Notes: a model not told the origin generated them from the letters alone. Shown: positions 6,563-13,199, numbered from the stretch's first letter. The stretch is DNA of 15,472 nt from an uncultured Clostridia bacterium (GCA_934177025.1 CAKPPA010000010.1:1-15472); one strand, 5' to 3'. A program made the numbers and translations.

Positions 6563-8497
6563 TTAATAGAGCTTTGCGCCTGCCGGAATGTGGTCGTCCA
6601 CCATCAAAAGGTGCAGTTTTTCCGCCCCTTCCTCCTGATGCACGGCACTTAACAGCATGCCGCAGGATTCGATGCCCATCATCGGGCGCGGCGGCAGGTT
6701 GACAATGGCAACGCAAGTTTTGCCGACGAGTTCTTCCGGCTCGTAAAATGCGTGAATACCGCTTAAAATCGTGCGATGCGTGCCGGTGCCGTCATCCAAC
6801 GTAAATTTTAACAATTTTTTGGATTTCGGTACCGCTTCGCAAGCAAGCACTTTGACCGCACGGAAATCCGACTTCGAAAAGGTTTCGAAATCCACCAAGT
6901 CGGAGAACAACGGTTCGATTTCCACCTTGGAAAAGTCGATTTTTTCCTCCGCTACAGGGGCAGTAGGTTTCGCTACCGCTGTTTTCGCGTTTGCGGCAAC
7001 TTCGTCCTTCATTGGCTTCATGGTCGGGAACAACAGCACGTCGCGAATGGAATGGCGATTGGTAAACAGCATAACCATGCGGTCGATGCCGACGCCGAGT
7101 CCGCCCGTAGGCGGCAAGCCGTACTCCAATGCGGTGACGTAATCCTCGTCCATCATTTGCGCTTCGTCGTCGCCCGTTTCGCGTTGTTTGACCTGTGCCA
7201 AAAACCTTTCCTTTTGATCCAACGGATCGTTCAATTCCGAAAAGGCGTTGCCCATTTCGCGCGCGGCAATGAAAAATTCGAACCGTTCCGTCAAACGCGG
7301 ATCGGACGCCTTCTTTTTCGCCAGCGGGCTGACTTCCACAGGATAGTCGTAAATAAAGGTCGGTTGCACCAAGTGTTCCTCCACCTTTTGGTCAAACACT
7401 TCGTACAGAGCGTACCCCCAAGTGTGCTTTTGCTCCGGCAACACAATGCCCATTTTTTGTGCGGCTTCCACGGCTTCGGCGGACGTCATGGCAGAAAAAT
7501 CCACCCCCGTCACTTCCTTTACCGCGTCGATCATGGAAACTTCCTTCCACGAATCCAAATCCACCGTAATGTCGCCGTACGGCAATTGACGCGTTTGCAA
7601 CACGCGATCCGCCACAAAGCAGAACATGTTTTTCGTCAACGCCATGATGTCGTGATAATCCGCATACGCCTGATACAGTTCCACCGTCGTAAATTCCGGA
7701 TTGTGCCTTACGTCCATGCCCTCGTTGCGGAACAGTCGACCGATTTCGTAAACTTTTTCAAACCCGCCGACAATCAACCGTTTTAAGTACAATTCCGGCG
7801 CGATGCGCATGTACATGTCGATGTCGAGCGTGTTGTGATGCGTTACGAACGGACGCGCACTTGCGCCGCCCGCAATGGTGTTTAAAATCGGCGTTTCCAC
7901 TTCCAAAAAGCCTTCGCCGTTTAAAAATTCGCGCACGGCGGAAATGATTTTCGACCGCAACACAAAGGTTTGCTTTACGTCCGGATTGACAATGAGATCC
8001 ACGTATCGTTGGCGATACCTTAAATCCGGATCCTTTAAGCCGTGAAATTTTTCCGGCAACGGCAACAGGGATTTTGCCAGCAACGTCATTTTTTCCGCAC
8101 GAATGCTTACTTCGCCGGTGTGCGTTACAAACACTTCGCCTTCCGCACCGACGATGTCCCCGATGTCCCAACTTTTAAATTCCTGATACTCGTCCGTACC
8201 GAGTACGTCCCGCGCAACGTACAGTTGAATTTTGCCTTCGCCGTCCAAAATATGGCAAAAGGATGCTTTTCCCATAATGCGGCGGGAAAGGATGCGCCCT
8301 GCAACGCGGACTTTTTTGCCTTCGTAGGCTTGCGCGTTTGCTAGGATGCAATCCGAATGGTCGGTGACGTCGTATTTCACGATTTCAAAAGGGTTTTGCC
8401 CCTTTTCCGTCAAAGTTTTCAGTTTTTCGCGGCGTACCCGAAAGACCTCCGCAAGGTCCTCCTCCGGAGCCGTTTGATTTTTTACGTCCTTATCCAA
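6563..8497 (-). CDS. lysS: Lysyl-tRNA synthetase with C-terminal tRNA-binding domain
   Basis: 644 residues, against about 490-510 for ordinary bacterial class II LysRS. Charges tRNA-Lys with lysine. Order: N-terminal helix, OB-fold anticodon-binding domain (about 60-150, VRVAGRILSRRIMGKASF), class II catalytic core (about 180-505) with motif 2 (YEIGRLFRNEGMDVRHNPEF) and motif 3 (GLGVGIDRMVMLF), ending in DVLLFPTMKP. An Ala/Pro/Lys linker leads to a second OB-fold (about 537-644, FETFSKSDFRAVKV ... TILSGIHAFY ... VNLPPRPMMG) of the Trbp111/EMAPII type usually found on MetRS. ATG 8497 lies 9 nt after the greA stop, so it is second in the greA-lysS operon. Confidence 0.96.
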   Translation of the reverse strand: MDKDVKNQTAPEEDLAEVFRVRREKLKTLTEKGQNPFEIVKYDVTDHSDCILANAQAYEGKKVRVAGRILSRRIMGKASFCHILDGEGKIQLYVARDVLGTDEYQEFKSWDIGDIVGAEGEVFVTHTGEVSIRAEKMTLLAKSLLPLPEKFHGLKDPDLRYRQRYVDLIVNPDVKQTFVLRSKIISAVREFLNGEGFLEVETPILNTIAGGASARPFVTHHNTLDIDMYMRIAPELYLKRLIVGGFEKVYEIGRLFRNEGMDVRHNPEFTTVELYQAYADYHDIMALTKNMFCFVADRVLQTRQLPYGDITVDLDSWKEVSMIDAVKEVTGVDFSAMTSAEAVEAAQKMGIVLPEQKHTWGYALYEVFDQKVEEHLVQPTFIYDYPVEVSPLAKKKASDPRLTERFEFFIAAREMGNAFSELNDPLDQKERFLAQVKQRETGDDEAQMMDEDYVTALEYGLPPTGGLGVGIDRMVMLFTNRHSIRDVLLFPTMKPMKDEVAANAKTAVAKPTAPVAEEKIDFSKVEIEPLFSDLVDFETFSKSDFRAVKVLACEAVPKSKKLLKFTLDDGTGTHRTILSGIHAFYEPEELVGKTCVAIVNLPPRPMMGIESCGMLLSAVHQEEGAEKLHLLMVDDHIPAGAKLY

Positions 8498-8506
8498 AAC
8501 AACACC

Positions 8507-8977
8507 TCATCTGTTGATTTCCAAAATTTTCATATCCAAAATTTTGCCGTTCGGCGTGTTTACCTTTACGGTTGCGCCCTTTTTCCGTCCCAACACCGCT
8601 TTGCCTACCGGCGATTCATTGCTGATGCGGCCTTTGAACGGATCCGCCTCGGTCGTGCCGACAATCTGATAGGACATCACTTTGTGATCCGTCAGATTTT
8701 CCAACTTCACCGTGCAACCCAAACTAACCGCCGTCGTATCCACAACGTCGTCGATGATTTTTGCGGTGCGCAGTTTGTTTTCGATTTCCAAAATTTCGCC
8801 TTCGACCGCCGCCTGCTCGTCCTTTGCGGCATCGTACTCCGCGTTTTCGGAGATGTCCCCGAATTCCCGCGCCGTTTTGATTTTTTCGCTGACTTCCTGA
8901 CGGCGTTTCGTTTTCAGTTCCGTCAACTTGTTTTCCAAATCCTTATAGCCGGCAGATGTTAAAATGACTTCGTCCAT
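8507..8977 (-). CDS. greA: Transcription elongation factor GreA
   Basis: 156 residues, normal length. GreA enters the secondary channel of RNA polymerase and triggers cleavage of backtracked RNA. The N-terminal coiled coil carries the acidic tip region ISENAEYDAAKDEQ; the C-terminal FKBP-like domain holds SYQIVGTTEADP and NESPVGKAVLGRKKG. ATG 8977 (protein MDEVILTSAGYK) was chosen because GGGAGGAAAT precedes it. The longer frame from 9010 would run through the ribosome site. greA before lysS is a common Firmicute order. Confidence 0.96.
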   Translation of the reverse strand: MDEVILTSAGYKDLENKLTELKTKRRQEVSEKIKTAREFGDISENAEYDAAKDEQAAVEGEILEIENKLRTAKIIDDVVDTTAVSLGCTVKLENLTDHKVMSYQIVGTTEADPFKGRISNESPVGKAVLGRKKGATVKVNTPNGKILDMKILEINR

Positions 8978-8983
8978 CCTATT

Positions 8984-9040
8984 TCCTCCCGATAGCCTAT
9001 CGGCAAACAAAAGCCCCCGACTTTTGCAAGTTAGGGTTAT
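8984..9040 (-). promoter_or_regulatory. Structured leader of greA-lysS
   Basis: The predicted leader of about 60 nt can form two hairpins: CAAAAG / CTTTTG with a G-rich 7-nt loop, and CCGATA-GGC-TATCGG. The second one ends in the first bases of the GGGAGG ribosome site and could limit its access. Whether it regulates is inference. Confidence 0.4.
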
Positions 9041-9046
9041 TGTGTT

Positions 9047-9075
9047 ATTTTAACTTTTTTTTTGAAAAAAGTCAA
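9047..9075 (-). promoter_or_regulatory. Sigma-A type promoter of greA-lysS
   Basis: -35 TTGACT (9070-9075), 17-bp spacer with a 9-A run, -10 TAAAAT (9047-9052). Transcription start predicted near 9040. Confidence 0.85.
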
Positions 9076-9421
9076 CCTCTCTCCGACGCGGAATTGTGAT
9101 TTCCCTTTCCTTTTTTCCCGAAACGCCATAAAACCGGCGATTTTTTTCAAAAAACTGCGGGAAACGCCGAAAATCCGCCCCAAAACCCACGTTACGTCAA
9201 AAAAAAGGAGTGCTGTTTTACACTCCTTTTCGTAACTTTTTTAAACTTGCCGATTCAAACATCCGTAGTTTTTTCGTGTTTCGTCCTAATTGCGACAACC
9301 TGTTTTTCGCACTTGTCGCAACAAACCGTTTTTTTCTTTTTCCCTGCCGCAACGGAGCGTAACTTTTTCGCTCCCTTCCTGCCGCAACAACGAAGTTACT
9401 TCCGTTCGCTTCCCAACGGCG
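9076..9421. other. Non-coding stretch between greA promoter and the DUF362 gene
   Basis: No supported gene. It contains the DUF362 terminator (9191-9236), a 9-bp inverted repeat TTGCGACAA / TTGTCGCAA (9290-9298, 9313-9321), a GGAGCG / CGCTCC hairpin near 9355-9375, and two copies of CCTGCCGCAAC (9343-9353, 9378-9388). In the leftward transcript these would be the 3' untranslated region of the DUF362 mRNA. Confidence 0.55.
9191..9236 (-). terminator. Terminator of the rex-DUF362 operon
   Basis: Stem GGAGTG (9207-9212) / CACTCC (9221-9226), 8-nt loop, with an 8-base T run on the minus strand (complement of 9199-9206). An outer pairing GTTACG / CGTAAC (9191-9196, 9231-9236) encloses it. It lies about 190 bp beyond the stop codon. 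Confidence 0.75.
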
Positions 9422-10588
9422 TTACCGCGATGAGGAGCTGGAAAAACTACGCACCACGCGGTAAACCATCGGTTTTTTAAATTTCACCGCATCGAACGGG
9501 CACAATTCCTGACAGCAGTAGCAGCGAATGCAAACGTTTTGCCGAATTTTTGCTTTGCCGTTTTTGATTTCAATCGCTTGTGCAGGGCAATGCTGTTTGC
9601 ATTTGCCGCAACCGCGACACTTGTTTTTGACGATTTTTGCCTTTTTCGTCATATTATTACGGAAAAACCGCCGCAAAAACTGCGGTAATCCGTTAATGAA
9701 AAAGTTCGGCAACACGTCGATTTTTTTAAAATCGGCAATGCGCTCCTGTTCCAAGGCGTCGAAATCGAAATCGCAAACTTCCTTGTAGTTTTTTTCCACA
9801 ATGCCGCGCTGTTCGGCACGCTTTAACAACGGCATTTCGAAAGGATTTGCAAACAAGGAAACCGCCGCAATGTCCGTCCAGTACGGGTTTTTGCCTGCCA
9901 ACAGTTTGCCGATTTTTTTCGGTTTGCCGTTGGTGGGGCCCTCCCCCTCCATGCCTACCACGCCGTCGATGACGTGCAGCACGATTTTGCTTTTTGCAAA
10001 CTGCTCGATGTCGATTAAGCAATCGCTAAAGGACTCGAGATCGGGATACTTGGAGTGCATTTCCACCTTGACAAGCCCCGGAATGATGCCGAACAAGTTT
10101 TTTACCGCTCCGCTGTAGCCCGTGAAACTGTGCGTTTTGAGTTTTGCCACGTTGATGACCGCATCGGCGTTTAAAAATGCGTTAATGATGTCCGTTTTGT
10201 GCACGACTTTGCCGTTTACCGATACGTTGGAATAGGTAAAATCGTCGTTCAGCGTTGCACCCGATGCCTGACACGCAACGTCCATTTGCGTGCCGTGGTA
10301 CACGTTCGTCATGTACGCACGGGTAAACGCTCCGCCGCAGCTGTCGCCCACCGTAACGGTTGCGCCGCACTCCTCCCGCAGTTTTTTGGCAATTGCCGCA
10401 ATCACTGCCGGATGCGTGGTTGCCGCTTTGTCCGGCGGCATGTCCCTGACCAGATTCGCCTTTAAAAACACTTTTTGATTGGGCTTGACAACGTTTTGAA
10501 TGCCGCCCAAGGCGTCGAACATTTCGTCAACGGCTTTCGCCACGTTTTCGATTTGATAATTTTCGCAATTTACTACCGCAACGTCCAT
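9422..10588 (-). CDS. DUF362 protein with C-terminal 2[4Fe-4S] ferredoxin domain
   Basis: 388 residues. An N-terminal DUF362 domain (about 35-240; landmarks VFLKANLVRDMPPDKAATTH, THSFTGYSGAVKNLFG, HVIDGVVGMEGEGPTNG) is followed by a basic linker and two cluster motifs: C324-x2-C327-x2-C330-x3-C334-P and C353-x2-C356-x2-C359-x3-C363-P. The family is widespread in anaerobes and presumed to be redox-active, but its reaction is unknown to me. It is cytoplasmic, with no signal peptide. The C-terminus ends in an odd Ser-rich tail (FSSSSSR). ATG 10588 is 2 nt after the rex stop, with AAAAGGAT upstream, so it is cotranscribed with the NADH-sensing repressor. Confidence 0.93.
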   Translation of the reverse strand: MDVAVVNCENYQIENVAKAVDEMFDALGGIQNVVKPNQKVFLKANLVRDMPPDKAATTHPAVIAAIAKKLREECGATVTVGDSCGGAFTRAYMTNVYHGTQMDVACQASGATLNDDFTYSNVSVNGKVVHKTDIINAFLNADAVINVAKLKTHSFTGYSGAVKNLFGIIPGLVKVEMHSKYPDLESFSDCLIDIEQFAKSKIVLHVIDGVVGMEGEGPTNGKPKKIGKLLAGKNPYWTDIAAVSLFANPFEMPLLKRAEQRGIVEKNYKEVCDFDFDALEQERIADFKKIDVLPNFFINGLPQFLRRFFRNNMTKKAKIVKNKCRGCGKCKQHCPAQAIEIKNGKAKIRQNVCIRCYCCQELCPFDAVKFKKPMVYRVVRSFSSSSSR

Positions 10589-10590
10589 TG

Positions 10591-11217
10591 TTAATCCTTT
10601 TTGTGCCTCATTTTGTAGGAAAGTAAAAACAAACTTTCGCTCATGTGCATGTTTTCCACCACAACGCCCGGAATTTTGATGTCAACGGGAGCAAAGTTCC
10701 AAATGGCACCGATGCCGCACTCCGCCGCCAAATCCGCCACTTCCTGCGCGACGCTTTTCGGCGTGGAAATGACTGCGATATCCACCTTGTGGAATTTGCA
10801 GTAGTAAGCCAACTCGTCGATCCCGAGGACTTCCACGTTGTGCTTAACGTGAATTTCGTCGGGATTTTTGTCGAAAATCGCCAAAAAATTAAACCCTTCG
10901 CGCTCGAACGTCGGATAATTGATGATTGCCTGCCCGATTTTTCCGCCGCCGATGACCACAATGTTGTGGCACATATCCAAGCCGAGGATGTTTTGAATTT
11001 GTTCCGACAAATAGTAAACGTCGTAGCCGTAGCCCTGCTGACCGAACTCCCCGAAATTGGAAAAATCCTGACGCACTTGACTTGCGGTGATTCCCAGTTT
11101 TTCGGAAATTGTGTTGGAGGAAACCTTTTTGTTCCCTTGAGCAATGCATTCCTTTAAAAACCTGTAATATCGCGGAAGCCGCCGAATGACCGCATCCGAA
11201 ATTTTTTCCTTTTTCAT
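10591..11217 (-). CDS. rex: Redox-sensing transcriptional repressor Rex
   Basis: 208 residues. Rex binds DNA when NADH/NAD+ is low and leaves it when NADH rises, controlling fermentation and respiration genes. N-terminal winged helix (about 1-80: VIRRLPRYYRFLKE, KLGITASQVRQDFSNFGEFG), then a Rossmann domain (VVIGGGKIGQAI, FDKNP), and a C-terminal helix for domain swapping. Length is typical. GGAG precedes ATG 11217 by 8 nt. It is the first gene of the rex-DUF362 operon. I saw no TTGTTAA-type Rex operator at its own promoter. Confidence 0.96.
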   Translation of the reverse strand: MKKEKISDAVIRRLPRYYRFLKECIAQGNKKVSSNTISEKLGITASQVRQDFSNFGEFGQQGYGYDVYYLSEQIQNILGLDMCHNIVVIGGGKIGQAIINYPTFEREGFNFLAIFDKNPDEIHVKHNVEVLGIDELAYYCKFHKVDIAVISTPKSVAQEVADLAAECGIGAIWNFAPVDIKIPGVVVENMHMSESLFLLSYKMRHKKD

Positions 11218-11241
11218 GTTACGCTCCGATTACTTTTTCAA

Positions 11242-11270
11242 ATTGTAACATAACTTCCTTTTTCTGTAAA
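11242..11270 (-). promoter_or_regulatory. Promoter of rex-DUF362
   Basis: -35 TTTACA (11265-11270), 17-bp spacer, -10 TACAAT (11242-11247), each one base from consensus. Start predicted near 11235, leaving a leader of about 18 nt with the GGAG site. Confidence 0.8.
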
Positions 11271-11480
11271 ACCCTTGCGGGGAATTCCTTTTTTCGCACG
11301 GGCGAAAAAATCGTCCGCAAAATTTTACCGACGTAAAAACTTCATTAAAGCAAGCCTTCGCCCCTCCCCACCAAAATCAAAAGCAAGCCGTGCGTTCCTT
11401 GCCCTAGGAAAAACTCCGCTAAAGGCGGGCGAAAAAGTTTCTTCCGTTGACCGGCGTAAAAAAATCTCAATCGGGAAATC
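11271..11480. other. Spacer between the divergent rex and small-protein promoters
   Basis: No gene is supported, although both strands are largely free of stops. It holds a perfect hairpin TTTTTTCGC / GCGAAAAAA (11289-11297, 11302-11310), a copy of GGGCGAAAAA at 11300-11309 and another at 11427-11436, and two GCAAGCC words. Possible repeat or regulatory spacer; unresolved. Confidence 0.4.
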
Positions 11481-11509
11481 TTTACAAAACGCACAATTTT
11501 CGGTACAAT
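11481..11509 (+). promoter_or_regulatory. Promoter of the small-protein gene at 11528
   Basis: -35 TTTACA (11481-11486), 17-bp spacer, -10 TACAAT (11504-11509). Predicted start near 11516, 12 nt before the ATG. Both hexamers equal those of the divergent rex promoter. Confidence 0.8.
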
Positions 11510-11527
11510 GTCGGTCGGAGGCAAACC

Positions 11528-11785
11528 ATGAGAATTTGGGCGAAAATTTATCGCGGGGAAAAATTGACAAAAAGCAAAATTTTTGAGGACGAACGGTCGC
11601 TGGACCCGACCTCTTTCGAGCGTTCGATCCTTGACCTTTGCGGCGGGTGGGACATCCCCACGCCGATTTTACTGAAATGCAACTACGAAAATTTTCGCGT
11701 GTTTCACATCACGTCCTTTAAGCGGGACGATTTTGTGGAACAGGTGGATTTCGATAAATTGGTGCTGGAGGATGCCTCCTTGTAA
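11528..11785 (+). CDS. Small conserved-looking protein of unknown function
   Basis: 85 residues, soluble, slightly acidic at the end. ATG 11528 (MRIWAKIYRGEKLTK) follows GGAGG with 7-nt spacing, and a strong promoter ends 18 nt upstream. The frame continues further back to 11447, but that would run through the promoter and ribosome site, so the short form is preferred. I recognise no motif; the pattern (a short beta-rich N-terminus, an FE..I-LCGGWDIPTP segment, a closing DF-x2-QVDFD) resembles small clostridial hypothetical proteins I recall, without known function. The DUF378 gene follows 65 bp downstream on the same strand. Confidence 0.8.
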   Translation: MRIWAKIYRGEKLTKSKIFEDERSLDPTSFERSILDLCGGWDIPTPILLKCNYENFRVFHITSFKRDDFVEQVDFDKLVLEDASL

Positions 11786-11850
11786 CTGCGGCGCATAATT
11801 TTGAATCAACGCACCATACTAACTCCAACTACAAAAAAAGGAGGCTCGGT

Positions 11851-12087
11851 ATGAAAAATACTTTATCCGTGTTGTCGTTGATTTTGGTAATTGTCGGCGC
11901 ACTGAATTGGCTGCTCATCGGAATTTTTAATTTGGATTTTGTTGCGCTGCTGTTCGGGGACATGTCCGTCGGGGCTCGCATTGTGTACACCGTCGTGGGT
12001 GCGGCAGGCATTTGGATGTTTTTGTTTCTGTTCCGCAAACAAGGCAATTTGGATCGCGAAGTTGCGGGAAATAAGAAAAAAAACTAA
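11851..12087 (+). CDS. DUF378 small membrane protein
   Basis: 78 residues. Two membrane helices (about 5-27 and 42-62) with a DUF378-type N-terminal half (VGALNWLLIGIFNLDFVALL) and a charged Lys/Asn tail. Function unknown. ATG 11851 is preceded by AAAGGAGG. A clear promoter is not visible in the 65 bp upstream, so it may be read from the promoter at 11481. A strong terminator follows. Confidence 0.88.
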   Translation: MKNTLSVLSLILVIVGALNWLLIGIFNLDFVALLFGDMSVGARIVYTVVGAAGIWMFLFLFRKQGNLDREVAGNKKKN

Positions 12088-12098
12088 CTTAAGTGTGC

Positions 12099-12139
12099 AA
12101 AAACCCTGCTTTTGACAAAAAGCGGGGTTTTGTTTTTTT
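12099..12139 (+). terminator. Terminator after the DUF378 gene
   Basis: Long stem AAAACCCTGCTTTT / AAAAGCGGGGTTTT with one mismatch, loop TGAC, followed by a T-rich run. Confidence 0.9.
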
Positions 12140-12183
12140 CGGTTTTGTTTGTTTCCGCGTGGCGGCAAAAGCGAAAGGAAAAG

Positions 12184-12262
12184 GAGCCTAACCGAAAAAC
12201 CTTGCTTACGGTTTTTGAGGGTTTTTTACTCCCGCATCCTACACGGGTAAAAAACAATGTAC
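12184..12262 (+). promoter_or_regulatory. Structured queT leader, possible preQ1-I-like riboswitch
   Basis: Upstream of queT a CCCG / CGGG stem (12231-12234, 12244-12247) closes a loop containing CCTACA and is followed by the A-rich tail TAAAAAACAATG. Loop CAT (12235-12237) can pair with ATG (12257-12259), as in the H-type pseudoknot of preQ1-I aptamers (the B. subtilis one has CUACAC and AUAAAAAACUA). Against it: the stem is short, it lies about 80 nt before queT, and a larger simple hairpin GTTTTTTAC / GTAAAAAAC (12221-12229, 12247-12255) competes. A second hairpin AAAAACC / GGTTTTT lies just upstream. Confidence 0.35.
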
Positions 12263-12342
12263 AAAAATTCAAAAAAGTGGTAAGGTAAGTAGGATGGTAT
12301 TTTGGAAAACCCATCGAAAAAAAACCAAGGAGAAAACAAAAT

Positions 12343-12822
12343 ATGAAAAAATTCGGGACGAAAGCGTTAGTTTACAACGCTTTAATCGCGAGCGTGTACG
12401 CCGCTTTGTCGATGTTCCTGCCGATGCTGTCCTACGGCGTTATGCAACTGCGGTTCGGCGAAGCGTTGACGATTTTGCCTGCACTACTGCCCTACTCCTA
12501 CGTCGGGCTGACCATCGGTTGCTTTGTGGCAAACACCATTTCCCCGTTCGGAATTGCGGACATGCTCATCGGTTCCTGCGTAACGCTACTTGCGGGCATT
12601 TTGACCTCCCGCATTCGGAAACCGCTTTTGGCAGCATTGCCGCCGATTTTACTGAATGCGGCGATTTTGCCGATTGTGTGGTATTTTGCCGGAGGGGACG
12701 CCGCTTACCTTACCAATGCGTTGAGCCTACTGGTAAGCCAAAGTTTGGTTATTTACGTTTTGGGGGTGCCGCTGTACTACATCGGTAAAAAATATCTGTT
12801 CCCCGAAAATTTAACGAAGTAG
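12343..12822 (+). CDS. queT: QueT-family queuosine precursor transporter (ECF substrate-binding subunit)
   Basis: 159 residues, five to six membrane helices. Family landmarks QLRFGEALTILPALLP and GCFVANTISPFGIADMLIGS identify QueT, the integral membrane S component of an ECF (energy-coupling factor) transporter thought to import preQ0/preQ1. It would need the shared EcfAA'T module encoded elsewhere. ATG 12343 follows AAGGAG. It stands alone: a terminator is upstream and another about 270 bp downstream. In Firmicutes queT is often under preQ1 riboswitch control, which is why the leader deserves attention. Confidence 0.93.
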   Translation: MKKFGTKALVYNALIASVYAALSMFLPMLSYGVMQLRFGEALTILPALLPYSYVGLTIGCFVANTISPFGIADMLIGSCVTLLAGILTSRIRKPLLAALPPILLNAAILPIVWYFAGGDAAYLTNALSLLVSQSLVIYVLGVPLYYIGKKYLFPENLTK

Positions 12823-12914
12823 TACGAGCCTAAGCCGAAAACGGCACTTTAGGGAAACACCTCCGCCGAAAACCGGCAGCGTGGTACACGGAGCAAAAAA
12901 ACCGAAAAACGACA

Positions 12915-12955
12915 GCATTCCGCCATAGCAACTGTACTACAAGATAGCGGAATGC
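12915..12955. repeat. 9-bp inverted repeat with 23-bp spacer
   Basis: GCATTCCGC (12915-12923) and GCGGAATGC (12947-12955), perfectly complementary. No T run follows on either strand, so it is not an intrinsic terminator. Confidence 0.75.
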
Positions 12956-13003
12956 AAAAACAACCGAAAACGGAAACAGCACAAAAAAGGCTAAAACAAA
13001 AAA

Positions 13004-13077
13004 CAGTACCGAGTACAAAAAACACCGAATACAAAAAAACAGTACCGAGTACAAAAAAACAGTACCGAGTACAAAAA
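13004..13077. repeat. Short tandem repeat, about four 20-bp units
   Basis: The unit is CAGTACCGAGTAC plus an A run: copies at 13004-13022, 13023-13039 (degenerate, CACCGAATAC), 13040-13059 and 13060-13077. Each full unit contains GTAC-CGA-GTAC. Confidence 0.9.
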
Positions 13078-13088
13078 CCAATCGAAAC

Positions 13089-13118
13089 CAAAAAAAACGG
13101 CGTTACGCCGTTTTTTTT
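13089..13118 (+). terminator. Terminator downstream of queT
   Basis: ACGGCG-TTA-CGCCGT (13097-13111) between an A run and an 8-T run; symmetrical, so active in both directions. Confidence 0.85.
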
Positions 13119-13133
13119 ACAACTTCCTACCCC

Positions 13134-13178
13134 CAAAAAACAAAAAGGGCTCCGTAAAAAACGGAGTCCTTGCTTTTT
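13134..13178 (-). terminator. Terminator of yabP-yabQ-divIC
   Basis: On the minus strand AAGGACTCCGT / ACGGAGCCCTT with one mismatch, T-rich loop, followed by a T run. It lies 20-65 nt after the divIC stop. Confidence 0.85.
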
Positions 13179-13199
13179 TATGCAATTACGCTTAACGCA

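Larger units (their letters stand above)
12823..13199. other. Non-coding stretch between queT and divIC
   Basis: No supported gene. Left to right: two GCCG-AAAA-CGGC type hairpins (12834-12845; 12865-12877, the latter enclosed by CTCCG / CGGAG at 12861-12865 and 12889-12893), an isolated 9-bp inverted repeat (12915-12955), an A-rich part, the short tandem repeat (13004-13077) and two terminators. It may be a long 3' untranslated region of queT or a decayed element. Confidence 0.5.

Noticed and set aside
6370..6702. Plus-strand frame crossing the lysS terminator
   Set aside because: Antisense to lysS with no ribosome site; composition effect.
8498..8506. T-box or lysine riboswitch controlling lysS
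   Set aside because: Only 9 nt separate greA and lysS, and the greA leader of about 60 nt shows no T-box or L-box landmarks.
9247..9480. Plus-strand frame in the spacer after the DUF362 gene
   Set aside because: TTG start, no ribosome site, overlaps the DUF362 end in antisense, low-complexity Phe run.
11275..11586. 103-codon plus-strand frame before the small-protein gene
   Set aside because: TTG start without ribosome site; it overlaps the true promoter and the start of the supported gene in another frame.
6528..12832. Recurring word GAGCCTA at 6528, 12184 and 12826 near hairpins
   Set aside because: A 7-mer is expected about twice in a window this size on both strands, and the flanks do not align well.
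13004..13077. CRISPR array
   Set aside because: Units are about 20 bp head to tail with no unique spacers of 30 bp or so, and no cas genes are near.
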